Shown: one piece after another, positions 1 to 9,040 of the stretch
Layout: each line of letters begins with the position of its first letter
How positions within the stretch are numbered: the first letter of the stretch is position 1
Translations under genes and position numbers: made by a program
Notes under the pieces: model-generated
The model's database searches: none
The model's input: only the letters and a program-made list of their open reading frames with translations
Told to the model about the DNA's origin: nothing
DNA from: Streptomyces sp. CNH099
GTDB lineage: Bacteria; Actinomycetota; Actinomycetes; Streptomycetales; Streptomycetaceae
NCBI GenBank assembly: GCA_000514715.1
Contig: AZWL01000009.1
Coordinates: forward strand, 124,186 to 188,185
Reading direction: 5' to 3'
DNA length: 64,000 nucleotides

Positions 1-44
1 GGCCGATCTAATCGGTCTCGACCGAACAAGGGGAGGGGCTGCCC

Positions 45-854
45 ATGAGCACATCGGGCGGAGAGCGCCGCCGCATGCGACAGCGCGTCGCGTGGGGGGC
101 GCTGACGGCCGTCGCGGGCACCGCGGCCGCCGTCGTCGTGGCACTGCCGCTCGGCGCGGCGGGCGACGACCGACAGGACGGGGAGCCGGGGGCGTCCGCG
201 TCGTCCCCGGCGCCCGGAGCGCTGGGGACGCCGGGCGCCGGGGGGCCGGGGACCGCACCGCTGCCGACCGGGCGGACGGGCACCGGCGGCGACCCGCTGA
301 CGGCGGACGAGGAGCGGCGCGCCGAGCAGCTGGCGCTCGCCGGCGACCGGTCGCTGCGTACGGAGAGCGAAGGGGTCCGGGGCCGCGCGGGCGTACCGCA
401 GCTCGTCAGCACCGACCTCGCCGACTCCTCGGTCAGCGCCGGCGACGACCGGATCGCCGAGGTGTACTTCTACGACTACGCGACCGACACGCTCGTACTG
501 AAGAGCGTCGACCTCGCCGACAACCGGGTCGTGGACACCGTCGAGTCCACCGGCTCCCAGCCCCCGCCCGCCGCGGCGGAGGCGGAGGCCGCCGCCGACC
601 TGCTGGTGGACAGCCCGGTCGGGGCCGGCCTGCGGCAGGACTACGAGGCGGCGACCGGCGAGGAGCTGACCGGCGCGCGGCAGTTGCAGGTCCAGGGGAT
701 GACGTACACGGCGCGGCCGGGCGACTCCGGCGGCCTGGAGCGGTGCGGGGAGCACCGCTGCGTGCGGCTCTTCACCCGGGTCGAGGACAGCCCGTGGATC
801 GACACCCGCGACTACGTCATCGACCTGAGCGAGCGGAAGGTGCACCATGCGTAA
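45..854 (+). CDS. Secreted protein resembling the N-terminal (N2/N3) part of a copper amine oxidase
   Basis: A 269-residue protein starting at ATG 45 behind a GGGAGGGG ribosome site. It has a basic N-terminus and a hydrophobic segment at about residues 15-38 (signal peptide or membrane anchor; the arginines suggest Tat or Sec export), then a Pro/Gly/Ser/Thr-rich linker to about residue 85. The folded part (about 85-269) begins DPLTADE and contains a stretch with VYFYDYATDTLVLKSVDL and later QPPP followed by acidic helix. This pattern recalls the N2/N3 domains that precede the catalytic domain in ordinary copper amine oxidases. Its stop overlaps the start of the next gene by 8 bases, so the two are translationally coupled. 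Inference: the two genes together encode a split amine oxidase. Otherwise it is simply a hypothetical secreted protein. Confidence 0.6.
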   Translation: MSTSGGERRRMRQRVAWGALTAVAGTAAAVVVALPLGAAGDDRQDGEPGASASSPAPGALGTPGAGGPGTAPLPTGRTGTGGDPLTADEERRAEQLALAGDRSLRTESEGVRGRAGVPQLVSTDLADSSVSAGDDRIAEVYFYDYATDTLVLKSVDLADNRVVDTVESTGSQPPPAAAEAEAAADLLVDSPVGAGLRQDYEAATGEELTGARQLQVQGMTYTARPGDSGGLERCGEHRCVRLFTRVEDSPWIDTRDYVIDLSERKVHHA

Positions 855-2292
855 CGCCACGCCCCACGGACCGGCCGCCGGCCCGGACGGACCGGACGGA
901 CCGGAGGGGCCGGAGGGGCCGGACGTGCCGGGCGCCGGGCCCGCCCCCGGCCGGCGCGGAGCCGCCTTCCGGCGCCGCCCCGCGACCTGGCGCCGGGGCG
1001 CCGTCGCCGCCCTGGTGCTGCTCCTGCCCGCCGCCGCACCCGCCGCGCTGCCCAGCGCCGCGGCCACGGCGCCCCACGCGCCCCGGGCGGCGGCGCCGGA
1101 CTGCGCCGAGGAGTACCGGATCACGCACAAGCTGCCCGGCGGCACCGAGTGGCAGATGTGCTACCGCAACAACGACTACGCGGGCCTCGTCCTGGAGGAC
1201 GTCTCCTACCGGCCCAAGGGCGCCCGCAACGCCGTTCCCGTGCTCAACAGCGCCCGGCTCGGCCAGATACACGTGCCGTACGACGACGGGAACATCGAGT
1301 ACTACGACGTCACCGAGATCGCGCTCGGCTCCGCCCCGGTGTCGCTGAAGGCCAAGGACTGCCCCGGCGGCACCCGCCGCCCGGTCAGGACGGGCGGCGA
1401 AACGTACGACGCGGTCTGCGTCACCCAGCAGCCGCGCGGCTTCGCGCATTTCGGCAACAGCTGGGACGTCGGCGAGGAGAACGGCCGCAACGACAGCGCC
1501 CAGGGCGACGACCTCGTCGTCTACGCGATCCACTCGGCGGGTTACTACTACTACATCACCCAGTGGAACTTCTCCGACGACGGCACCATCACCGCCAAGG
1601 AGGGCGCCACCGGCAACCTCTCCCCCGGTGACTTCGACGCCTCCGACAAGCAGGGCTGGCCGATCGGCAAGGGCTCGCGCGACCGCGCGACCAGCCACCA
1701 GCACAACATCTTCTGGCGGCTGGACTTCCAGACCGACCGCTCGCGCCCGGCGAAGATCCAGCGGTACGACACGAAGCGCACCGGCACCGGCGACGGCGGC
1801 TACCCCGCGCAGGAGACGACCCGCACGAACGTCACCAGGGAGACCGCGGGCAACTCCGGCCAGCACCGCTGGTGGCGCGTGAGCGGCACCGCGGGCAGGA
1901 ACGGCGACGGGCACATCCGCTCCTGGGAGCTGGTGCACAGCAACAACGCGCGCTACAAGGGGCGCAAGTTCACCGGCAAGGACGTGTGGTTCACGCAGTA
2001 CAAGAAGTGCGAGAAGTACCCGAACCACAACCGGAGCTTCAACGAGAACTGCGCGAAGAACATCGTGGCCGCGACCGACGGCGAGCGGCTGAAGCACCCG
2101 ATCGTCTGGGTCAACGTCGGTTTCCACCACATCGCCCGCGACGAGGACCAGACGCCGATGCCGGTGCACTGGCAGGGCTTCCAGATCTCGCCGCGCGACG
2201 TGACGAACATGAGCCCGCTCACACCCGAGCGGCTGCGCAAGCCGCGGTACAACGGCGATCCCTTCGACGAGCAGGCGGCGCACGCGCACTGA
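847..2292 (+). CDS. Secreted copper-amine-oxidase-like protein (catalytic domain only)
   Basis: 481 residues: a Pro/Gly-rich N-terminus, a hydrophobic signal segment near residues 50-72, then a domain resembling the catalytic domain of copper amine oxidases (oxidative deamination of primary amines, using Cu and topaquinone). Visible landmarks are a VPY element, YYDVTEIALG (aligns with the YFDTGEY catalytic-base motif; Asp about 155), the paired cysteines near 172 and 191, the copper ligands HQH at 284/286, and a third histidine near 427 followed by DEDQTPMP. The cofactor motif, normally N-Y-D/E-Y, reads G-Y-Y-Y-Y at 232-236, so the precursor tyrosine (about 234) is kept but the conserved Asn and acidic neighbour are tyrosines. 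At 481 residues it is shorter than the usual ~640; the missing N-terminal domains may be the preceding gene. Activity is uncertain. Confidence 0.72.
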   Translation: MRNATPHGPAAGPDGPDGPEGPEGPDVPGAGPAPGRRGAAFRRRPATWRRGAVAALVLLLPAAAPAALPSAAATAPHAPRAAAPDCAEEYRITHKLPGGTEWQMCYRNNDYAGLVLEDVSYRPKGARNAVPVLNSARLGQIHVPYDDGNIEYYDVTEIALGSAPVSLKAKDCPGGTRRPVRTGGETYDAVCVTQQPRGFAHFGNSWDVGEENGRNDSAQGDDLVVYAIHSAGYYYYITQWNFSDDGTITAKEGATGNLSPGDFDASDKQGWPIGKGSRDRATSHQHNIFWRLDFQTDRSRPAKIQRYDTKRTGTGDGGYPAQETTRTNVTRETAGNSGQHRWWRVSGTAGRNGDGHIRSWELVHSNNARYKGRKFTGKDVWFTQYKKCEKYPNHNRSFNENCAKNIVAATDGERLKHPIVWVNVGFHHIARDEDQTPMPVHWQGFQISPRDVTNMSPLTPERLRKPRYNGDPFDEQAAHAH

Positions 2293-2313
2293 CACGCGGA
2301 CGCGCCCCGCGCC

Positions 2314-2348
2314 GCGCCCCCGTCCGGCTCCGGTCCGGGCGGGGGCGC
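2314..2348 (+). terminator. GC-rich hairpin after the amine-oxidase pair
   Basis: Arms GCGCCCCCGTCCGG (2314-2327) and CCGGGCGGGGGCGC (2335-2348) pair over 14 bp with one mismatch and a 7-base loop, starting about 20 bases after the stop codon. There is no U-tract, as is common for Streptomyces hairpins. It separates the amine-oxidase genes from the GntR gene. Confidence 0.55.
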
Positions 2349-2404
2349 CGTATTGTCGTCTCCACCCCCCGTGCTCTGTCTGTGCGTGAACCGAGGAGAT
2401 GCCG

Positions 2405-3028
2405 ATGCCCCCGTCCGTCGTCCACCCGTCGCTGCGCGAGCAGATCCGCGAGCACATCGTGGAAGGCGTCGTCAGCGGCCGGTGGAAGCCGGGCGAGCGG
2501 ATCGTGGAGCGGCGTATCGCGGTCGAGCTGGAGGTCAGCCAGACGCCGGTGCGGGAGGCGCTGCGCGAGCTGGAGAGCCTGCGGCTGATCGAGTCGGCGC
2601 CGAACAAGGGCGTACGGGTCCGCGACCTGACGGCGGCGGACCTGGAGGAGATCTACCCGGTACGGGCCGGGCTGGAGCAGATCGCGGCGGAGCTGGCGGC
2701 GCCGCGGCTTGCGGACGACGTCTCGGCGCTGGAGCCGCACGTGGCGGCGCTGCTGGAGGCGGACGCGAAGGGCGACGGCGGGGCCCAGGTCAGACACACG
2801 GTGGCGTTCCACCGGGAGCTGGTGCGGGCGGCGGGCAACAGCGTGCTGCTGCACACGTGGGAGTCGCTGGGGATCGAGATCTACACATCGCTGGCGATCC
2901 GCTGGCTGGGCACGAGGCAGCAGAGCTACGCGGAGGAGCACGCGGACATCGTCGAGGCGTTCCGGCGCCGCGACCCGGCGATCGCGGAACTGGTCAAGGA
3001 CCACGTCCTGGGCTGCGCACCCACCTGA
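2405..3028 (+). CDS. GntR-family (FadR subfamily) transcriptional regulator with FCD domain
   Basis: 207 residues. The N-terminal winged helix-turn-helix (about residues 8-75) contains [20 protein letters not shown] and [13 protein letters not shown], typical of GntR proteins. The C-terminal all-helical FCD ligand domain (about 80-205) carries the expected His positions (HTVAFHREL and EEHADIV). ATG 2405 is chosen over ATG 2399 because GAGGAG at 2393-2398 abuts 2399 but is 6 bases from 2405. It lies directly upstream of aceE in the same direction. A perfect 15-bp palindrome in the aceE leader is an obvious candidate operator, so control of pyruvate dehydrogenase in response to a carboxylic acid is a reasonable inference. 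The effector is unknown. Confidence 0.88.
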   Translation: MPPSVVHPSLREQIREHIVEGVVSGRWKPGERIVERRIAVELEVSQTPVREALRELESLRLIESAPNKGVRVRDLTAADLEEIYPVRAGLEQIAAELAAPRLADDVSALEPHVAALLEADAKGDGGAQVRHTVAFHRELVRAAGNSVLLHTWESLGIEIYTSLAIRWLGTRQQSYAEEHADIVEAFRRRDPAIAELVKDHVLGCAPT

Positions 3029-3372
3029 CCGGGGCCGCCGCCCCCACCGGGGCTCCGCCCCGGACCCCGATCCCCCGGGGCTGCGCCCCGCACCCCCGAC
3101 GGCACCCCCTGCACCGTCCCGGACTTGCCCGAGGCTCCGCCCGCGCCCTCCCGCCGAGCCGGGCTCCGCCCCGGCCCCCTCGGTGCTGTCTCTCTCCCCC
3201 CGAACCCCCCGGGCCCCGGCGCGGGGTCGTATCCCGCCGCGCCTGCTGCAGGCACTGCGTGCCGAGAGGGCTGGCACGGCATGCCGACTTTCGGATTCGC
3301 AGGTTATTTTGCCTTCCAACCTTTGATCGATCATCGATCGCAGACTTACAGTTCGGTCGAGGAGGTAGTGCC
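3029..3372. repeat. Intergenic stretch with repeated GGCTCCGCCC elements ahead of aceE
   Basis: 344 bases without a gene. The first part holds GGCTCCGCCC at 3051, 3133 and 3162 and a GGCTGCGCCC variant at 3079, several extended into short hairpins (GGGGCTCCGCCCC at 3049-3061). This is the small GC-rich intergenic repeat common in Streptomyces. The last ~80 bases are noticeably richer in A/T and carry the aceE leader, with its palindrome and ribosome site. Confidence 0.65.
3325..3339. promoter_or_regulatory. 15-bp palindrome in the aceE leader (candidate operator)
   Basis: GATCGAT-C-ATCGATC is a perfect inverted repeat with 7-bp arms, ending 33 bases before the aceE start codon in a locally AT-rich stretch. 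Its position and symmetry suit a dimeric repressor; the GntR protein encoded just upstream is the natural candidate. Binding is inferred only from position and symmetry. Confidence 0.5.
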
Positions 3373-6096
3373 ATGCAGAGTCAGCTCGACCAGCTCCCGG
3401 ACCGCGACCCGCAAGAGACCGCCGAGTGGCGCGAGTCCCTGGACGCCGTGGCGCAGCACGCCGGGCCCGACCGGGCCGCGCAGCTGCTCCGCAGCACCGT
3501 CGCGCACGCCGGTGACACCGGTGTGGACGTCCCCGCGCTGCTGGAGACGCCGTACGTCAACACCATCCCCACGGCCGCGGAGCCCGAGCTGCCAGGCGAT
3601 CCGGAGCTGGAGCGGCGGATCGCCGCGTGGAACCGGTGGAACGCCGCCGCCATGGTCACCCGCGGGTCGCGGTACGGGCTGGGCGGGCACATCGCCACCT
3701 TCGCCTCCGCGGCCTGGCTGTACGAGACCGGGTTCAACCACTTCTTCCGCGGCAAGGACGACCCCCGCGCCCCCGGCTCCGGCGACCAGCTCTACGTCCA
3801 GGGCCACGCCTCCCCCGGCGTCTACGCCCGCGCCTTCCTCGACGGCCGGCTCTCCGAGGCGCACCTCGACCGCTTCCGCCAGGAGGCCGCCCCGGGCGCC
3901 CCCGGCGCCGCCGAGGGCCTGCCCTCCTACCCGCACCCGCGGCGGCTGCCGTGGCTGTGGGAGTTCCCCACCGTCTCCATGGGCCTGGGCCCGATATCCG
4001 CGGTCTACCAGGCCCGCTTCAACCGCTACCTGACCCACCGCGGCATCAAGGACGCCTCCGCCAGCCGGGTGTGGGCCTTCCTCGGCGACGGCGAGATGGA
4101 CGAGCCGGAGTCGACCGCCGCGCTCGCCCTCGCCGCCCGCGAGCGGCTGGACAACCTCACCTTCGTCATCAACTGCAACCTGCAGCGCCTCGACGGCCCC
4201 GTACGCGCCAACTTCAAGGTCGTGCAGGAGCTGGAGGCGCAGTTCCGCGGCGCCGGCTGGAACGTGGTCAAGTCGCTCTGGGGCTCCGCCTGGGACGAGC
4301 TGCTGGCGCTCGACACCACCGGCGCGCTCGTCCGCCGGCTCCGGGCCGTGCCGGACGCGCAGTTCCAGACGTACGCCACGCGCGACGCCGCGTACATCCG
4401 CGAGCACTTCTTCGGCGCCGACCCGGCGCTGGCCGAGCTGTCGAAGCTGCTGACCGACGACAAGATCCTCGACTGCTTCCACGTCTCCCGCGGCGGCCAC
4501 GAGCCGCGCAAGGTCTACGCCGCGTACCGGGCCGCCGTCGCGCACGAGGGCGCGCCGACCGTGATCCTGGCGCAGACCGTCAAGGGCTACAGCCTCGGCA
4601 AGGGCTTCGAGTCGCGCAACGCGAACCACCAGATGAAGAAGCTCACGATGGCGGAGTTCCGCGACATGCGGGACCTGCTGGAGCTGCCCGTCCCGGACAG
4701 CGCGCTGGCCGGCGACCTCGTGCCGTACGCCCACCCGGGCCCCGACTCCCCCGAGGTGCGCTACCTCCAGGAGCGCCGCGCCGCCCTCGGCGGCCCGGCG
4801 CCGGCGCGCCGGGTGCACCCGGTGGCGCTGCCGGAGCCGTCGGCGAAGCCGTTCGACGCGCTGAAGAAGGGCTCGGGCAGCCAGGAGATCGCGACGACCA
4901 TGGCCCTGGTGCGCCTGGTCAAGGACCTCATGCGGGAGAAGGAGACCGGCCGCCGCTGGGTGCCGGTGGTGCCGGACGAGGCGCGGACCTTCGGCATGGA
5001 GTCGCTCTTCCCGAGCGCCGGCATCTACTCCCCGCTCGGCCAGAACTACGATCCGGTCGACCGCGACCAGCTCCTCTACTACAAGGAGGCGGCGGACGGG
5101 CAGATCCTCAACGAGGGCATCACCGAGGCGGGTTCGCTCGCGGACTTCACCGCCGCGGCCACGTCGTACGCGACGCACGGCGAGCCGATGATCCCGTTCT
5201 ACATCTTCTACTCGATGTTCGGCTTCCAGCGCACCGGCGACCAGTTCTGGGCACTCGCCGACCAGTTGGGCCGGGGCTTCGTCATCGGCGCCACCGCCGG
5301 CCGCACCACCATGACCGGCGAGGGCCTGCAGCACGCCGACGGCCACTCCCCGCTGCTGGCCGCCACCAACCCCGCGGCGCTGATCTACGACCCGGCGTTC
5401 GCGTACGAGGTGGCGGTCATCGTCAGGGACGGGCTGCGCCGCATGTACGGGCACGCCGCCCCCGACGAGGACGCGGACGTCTTCTACTACCTCACCGTCT
5501 ACAACGAGCCGAAGGTGCAGCCGCCCATGCCCGCGGGCGAGGGCGTCGAGGAGGGCATCGTCCGCGGCCTCTACCGCTACCGGACCGCCGCGCTCCCCGG
5601 CCCTGACCTCCCCGCCGGGGCAGCCGCGGACGGCGCCCCGCGCGCCCAGCTGCTCGCCTCCGGCACCGCCATCCACTGGGCGCTCGCCGCCCAGCAGCTG
5701 CTCGCCGAGGACTGGGGGGTCGCGGCCGACGTCTGGTCCGCCACCTCCTGGAGCGAGCTGCGCCGCGACGCCCTGTCCTGTGACGCGGCGCAGCTTCGGG
5801 GCGAGGACCGGGTCCCCTACGTCACCCGTGCTCTGGAAGGCGCACCGGGCCCGGTTCTCGCCGTCAGCGACTGGATGCGGCAGGTGCCCGACCAGATCGC
5901 GCAGTGGGTCCCGCAGGAGTACACGTCGCTGGGCACGGACGGCTTCGGCCTCTCGGACACCCGCGAGGCGGCCCGCCGGCACTTCGGGGTCGACGCGGAG
6001 TCGATCGCGGTGGCGGTGCTGGACCGGCTGGCGCGGCGCGGCGAGGTGAAGAAGGAGACGGTCGCGGAGGCGGCGGCGAAGTACGGACTGGCCTGA
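3373..6096 (+). CDS. aceE: Pyruvate dehydrogenase E1 component (homodimeric type)
   Basis: 907 residues, the usual length for the single-chain E1 of the pyruvate dehydrogenase complex. It decarboxylates pyruvate with thiamine diphosphate and acetylates the lipoyl group of E2. The TPP-binding motif [10 protein letters not shown] followed by NCNLQRLDG lies near residues 235-275, and [10 protein letters not shown] and QTVKGYSLG are typical E1 segments. ATG 3373 is preceded by GGAGG at 3361-3365. The open frame continues far upstream (to 2353), but that part overlaps the GntR gene and looks like noise. No E2 or E3 gene is in the window. The lipoate genes lipA and lipB, which modify its E2 partner, lie 10 kb downstream. 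Confidence 0.96.
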   Translation: MQSQLDQLPDRDPQETAEWRESLDAVAQHAGPDRAAQLLRSTVAHAGDTGVDVPALLETPYVNTIPTAAEPELPGDPELERRIAAWNRWNAAAMVTRGSRYGLGGHIATFASAAWLYETGFNHFFRGKDDPRAPGSGDQLYVQGHASPGVYARAFLDGRLSEAHLDRFRQEAAPGAPGAAEGLPSYPHPRRLPWLWEFPTVSMGLGPISAVYQARFNRYLTHRGIKDASASRVWAFLGDGEMDEPESTAALALAARERLDNLTFVINCNLQRLDGPVRANFKVVQELEAQFRGAGWNVVKSLWGSAWDELLALDTTGALVRRLRAVPDAQFQTYATRDAAYIREHFFGADPALAELSKLLTDDKILDCFHVSRGGHEPRKVYAAYRAAVAHEGAPTVILAQTVKGYSLGKGFESRNANHQMKKLTMAEFRDMRDLLELPVPDSALAGDLVPYAHPGPDSPEVRYLQERRAALGGPAPARRVHPVALPEPSAKPFDALKKGSGSQEIATTMALVRLVKDLMREKETGRRWVPVVPDEARTFGMESLFPSAGIYSPLGQNYDPVDRDQLLYYKEAADGQILNEGITEAGSLADFTAAATSYATHGEPMIPFYIFYSMFGFQRTGDQFWALADQLGRGFVIGATAGRTTMTGEGLQHADGHSPLLAATNPAALIYDPAFAYEVAVIVRDGLRRMYGHAAPDEDADVFYYLTVYNEPKVQPPMPAGEGVEEGIVRGLYRYRTAALPGPDLPAGAAADGAPRAQLLASGTAIHWALAAQQLLAEDWGVAADVWSATSWSELRRDALSCDAAQLRGEDRVPYVTRALEGAPGPVLAVSDWMRQVPDQIAQWVPQEYTSLGTDGFGLSDTREAARRHFGVDAESIAVAVLDRLARRGEVKKETVAEAAAKYGLA

Positions 6097-6138
6097 CGGA
6101 CCGGCCCGACGGGCCCGGTGCCGCCGGCCCGCGGAAGA

Positions 6139-6179
6139 CCACGGGTCCGGCCCGCGCGGCGCGCGGACCGGACCCGTGG
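6139..6179. terminator. Strong bidirectional hairpin between convergent aceE and metS
   Basis: CCACGGGTCCGG (6139-6150) is perfectly complementary to CCGGACCCGTGG (6168-6179). Inside it a second stem (CCGCGC/GCGCGG) extends the helix. It lies between the stops of convergent genes, so it can serve both. Confidence 0.75.
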
Positions 6180-6194
6180 GGCCGCCGGGGCGGC

Positions 6195-6302
6195 TCAGTC
6201 CCGTTCGTCGGGGTAGGTGCGCAGCCTGAGCAGCGCCGCGATGAGGCCGCCCCACACGATCACGATCGCGACGATCAGCATGACGATGGCGCTCGCCGAC
6301 AT
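6195..6302 (-). CDS. metS: MetS-type small subunit of an NSS amino-acid importer
   Basis: A 35-residue single-span membrane peptide beginning MSASAIVMLIVAIVIVWGG and ending RLRTYPDERD. The sequence and position match the MetS-type small subunits that accompany actinobacterial NSS transporters of the methionine/alanine-importing MetP type. Its ATG overlaps the last base of the transporter stop codon (TGATG, 6300-6304), so translation is coupled. It is too short for ordinary ORF calling and easily missed. In the characterised Corynebacterium system the small subunit is needed for uptake; the same role here is inference. Confidence 0.82.
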   Translation of the reverse strand: MSASAIVMLIVAIVIVWGGLIAALLRLRTYPDERD

Positions 6303-7849
6303 CAGCGGCTCCCTTCCTTGGGCTGGGGGTCGTCCACGGGCCCGGCGTCCGCCGCCGGGCCGCCGATGTCGCCGTGGCGGCGCCAGGGGATGAGCGAGAG
6401 CAGCACGGCGACGACCAGGACGCCGCCGGCGACGCCCCAGCCGGCCCAGCCGAGGAACGAGGTGGGATAGCCCTCGTAGTTCTCGTCGAACTCCGTGCGC
6501 AGGCTGTCGACCATCATCCAGCCCAGCACCAGCGGCGTGACGACGCCCAGGAAGAACAGCCACCAGCGGCCCAGCCGCACCGCGGAGGTCGCGTTCGCGT
6601 CCCGCTGCAGCAGCGGCAGCCGGCGCAGCGCCCAGGCCACCACGACGACGGACACCAGGGCGGCCAGCGCAATGCCGTACTGGTTGATGAAGTGGTCGGA
6701 GGCGTCGAGCAGCGTCAACCCGCCGTCGGTGGAGAACGCCAGCGTGGAGACCGCGGTCAGCACGACGCCGACGCTCAGGACGGCCGCCTTGCGGGACAGG
6801 CCCGTGCGGTCCTCGACCGCCGCGACCTGCACCTGGACGATGCTCACCAGCGAGGTGAGGCCGGCGATCACCAGCGACAGGAAGAACATCACGCCGAAGA
6901 AGGCGCCGCCCGGCATGCTGGAGATGATCTGCGGGAACGCCACGAACGCCAGCCCGACCCCGGAGGTCGCCAGGTCGTTGACGCCGATGCCCTGCTCCGC
7001 GGCCATGAAGCCGAGCACGGAGAACACCCCGATGCCCGCGAGGATCTCGAACGAGCTGTTGGCGAAGCCGGCGACGAGCGCCGAGCCGGTCAGGTCCGAC
7101 TTGCGGCCCAGGTACGAGGCGTACGTGATCATGATGCCGAAGCCGATGGACAGCGAGAAGAAGATCTGCCCGTAGGCGGCGACCCACACGCTGCCCTCGG
7201 TGAGCGCGTCCCAGTCCGGCTTGAACAGTGCGTTCAGGCCCTCGCTGGCCCCGTCCAGCGTGATCGCGCGGACGACGAGGATGCCGAAGAAGACCAGCAG
7301 CGTCGGGATGAAGACCCGGTTGGCCCACTCGATGCCGCGGCGCACGCCGAACCAGAGGATGACGAGGGTGACCAGCCACACGCCGAGCAGCGGCCACATC
7401 ACGCCGGGCACGAACTTCGAGAAGGTGCCCGGCTCGCCGGCCTTGAGGAAGTCCCCGGCGAAGAAGGCGTTGGGGTCGTCGCCCCACGACTCGTTGACGG
7501 AGAAGCCGACGTAGCGCACGGCCCAGGCCAGGATGACGGCGTAGTAGGCGGCGATGACGAAGCAGATCGCCACCTGCCACCAGCCGATCACCTCGGCGGG
7601 GCGGGACAGCTGCCGGTAGGCCCCCGGCGGGGAGGACCGGTAGCGGCGGCCGACGACGTATTCCATGATCAGCAGCGGCAGCCCGGCCGTCAGCAGGGCG
7701 AGCAGATACGGCACGAGGAAGGCGCCGCCGCCGTTGTCGTACGCGATGTAGGGGAAACGCCAGATGTTGCCGAGTCCGACCGCCGACCCGATCGCGGCGA
7801 GCAGGAAGCCCGCCCTTGTGCCCCAACGCTCCCGAGGCTGGTTCGACAT
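6302..7849 (-). CDS. metP: Sodium-dependent amino-acid importer, NSS family (MetP-like)
   Basis: 515 residues with about 11-12 predicted membrane spans. The signature GSAVGLGNIWRFPY in the first span (Na+ and substrate site of the LeuT fold) sits near residue 20. The start is placed at ATG 7849 (MSNQPRERWG), behind an AAGAGAG ribosome site. The longer open frame to 7939 adds only a non-conserved tail and would overlap the divergent regulator. The downstream metS microprotein points to methionine/alanine-type substrates, but substrate cannot be read from sequence. A WYL-domain regulator is divergent across a 66-bp gap and may control it. Confidence 0.88.
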   Translation of the reverse strand: MSNQPRERWGTRAGFLLAAIGSAVGLGNIWRFPYIAYDNGGGAFLVPYLLALLTAGLPLLIMEYVVGRRYRSSPPGAYRQLSRPAEVIGWWQVAICFVIAAYYAVILAWAVRYVGFSVNESWGDDPNAFFAGDFLKAGEPGTFSKFVPGVMWPLLGVWLVTLVILWFGVRRGIEWANRVFIPTLLVFFGILVVRAITLDGASEGLNALFKPDWDALTEGSVWVAAYGQIFFSLSIGFGIMITYASYLGRKSDLTGSALVAGFANSSFEILAGIGVFSVLGFMAAEQGIGVNDLATSGVGLAFVAFPQIISSMPGGAFFGVMFFLSLVIAGLTSLVSIVQVQVAAVEDRTGLSRKAAVLSVGVVLTAVSTLAFSTDGGLTLLDASDHFINQYGIALAALVSVVVVAWALRRLPLLQRDANATSAVRLGRWWLFFLGVVTPLVLGWMMVDSLRTEFDENYEGYPTSFLGWAGWGVAGGVLVVAVLLSLIPWRRHGDIGGPAADAGPVDDPQPKEGSR

Positions 7850-7915
7850 ACAAAACTCTCTTGTTCTTGGTGCAGGACCAACAGACGCTATCAGCGGGGA
7901 TGCAGGATGGCGGGC

Positions 7916-9040
7916 ATGCGCGCCGCCCGTCTCATTCACCTGGTCCTGCTTCTCCAGTCACGTGCCGCCATGACCGCCGCCGAACTGGCGGAGCGGCTGG
8001 AGGTCTCCGAACGGACCGTCGCGCGCGACGTGCAGGCGCTGACGGAGGCCGGAGTTCCGGTCTACGCCGCCCGCGGGCGGGCCGGCGGCTACCGGCTCGT
8101 CGGCGGCTACCGCACCCGGCTGACCGGGCTGGGGCGGACCGAGGCGGAGGCACTGTTCCTCTCCGGGGTGCCGGGCGCGCTGCGGGACATGGGGCTGGCG
8201 GACGCGGCGTCCGCGGCGCGGCTGAAGGTGTCGGCGGCGCTGCTGCCGGAGCTGCGCGGCGCGTCGGACAGCGTGGCGCAGCGGTTCCACCTCGACGCGC
8301 CGGGGTGGTGGCGGGAGCCGGACGCGCCGGAGCTGCTGCCGGCGGTGGCGGAGGCGGTGTGGGCGGACCGGCGGCTGGCGGTGACGTACCGGAGGCGGCC
8401 GGACGCGGCGGCGGTGGAGCGGGAGCTGGAGCCGTACGGGCTGGTCCTGAAGGCGGGTGTCTGGTACCTGGTGGCGCGGGTGCCGGGGGGCGGTTCCGGC
8501 GGCGGTGCGGGGGCGGAGGGGGCGTTCCGGGTCTACCGGGTGGAGCGCTTCGAGCGCGCCGAGCAGCTCGGGGCGGACGGGGTCGGTGCGGACGGCGGGC
8601 GCGGCGCGGACGGCGGGGAGGCCGCGGACGGCGGCGGCGGGGGAGCCGGGAGCGGCGGGGCCGACGCGGGGGGCTTCGAGCGGGACGAGGACTTCGACCT
8701 GCCGGGCTTCTGGGCGGAGCGGGCGGCGGCCTTCGCGCGCTCCATCCTGCGCGACGAGGTGACGGTGCGGCTCTCCCCCGACGGCCTGCGGCGGCTGCCG
8801 CGCGTCACGGACCGGGTCGCCGCCGAGGACGCGGTCGCCGGCGCCGGCGAGCCGGACGACCGGGGCTGGACGGCCGTCCGGCTGCGGGTGGAGTCGCCGG
8901 ACGTCGCGTACACCCAGCTGCTCACCCTCGGGCCCGACGCGGAGGTGCTGGAACCGCCGGAGCTGCGCGCGCGGTTCGCGGCGGCGGCGGCCCGCAGCGC
9001 CGAGCTGTACGGGCGGGAGCCCTACGGGCGGAGCCGGTAG
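7916..9040 (+). CDS. DeoR/YafY-type HTH regulator with WYL domain
   Basis: 374 residues from ATG 7916, with AGGA 8 bases upstream; ATG 7907 in the same frame is the alternative. The N-terminus is a winged HTH_11 (MTAAELAERLEVSERTVARD), the centre is a WYL ligand-sensing domain (VERELEPYGLVLKAGVWYLV), and the C-terminus is the usual WCX-like region. The WYL domain is interrupted after about residue 190 by two low-complexity Gly/Ala/Asp stretches (GGGSGGGAGAEG, then about 30 residues of repeated GADGG-type sequence near 220-255), probably disordered loops. It is divergent from metP. Its stop overlaps the convergent SDR gene by 19 bases. Confidence 0.85.
   Translation: MRAARLIHLVLLLQSRAAMTAAELAERLEVSERTVARDVQALTEAGVPVYAARGRAGGYRLVGGYRTRLTGLGRTEAEALFLSGVPGALRDMGLADAASAARLKVSAALLPELRGASDSVAQRFHLDAPGWWREPDAPELLPAVAEAVWADRRLAVTYRRRPDAAAVERELEPYGLVLKAGVWYLVARVPGGGSGGGAGAEGAFRVYRVERFERAEQLGADGVGADGGRGADGGEAADGGGGGAGSGGADAGGFERDEDFDLPGFWAERAAAFARSILRDEVTVRLSPDGLRRLPRVTDRVAAEDAVAGAGEPDDRGWTAVRLRVESPDVAYTQLLTLGPDAEVLEPPELRARFAAAAARSAELYGREPYGRSR

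Noticed and set aside
2353..3372. Upstream extension of the aceE frame by about 340 codons
   Set aside because: It overlaps the GntR gene in another frame, is low complexity, and AceE has a good ribosome site and normal length from 3373.
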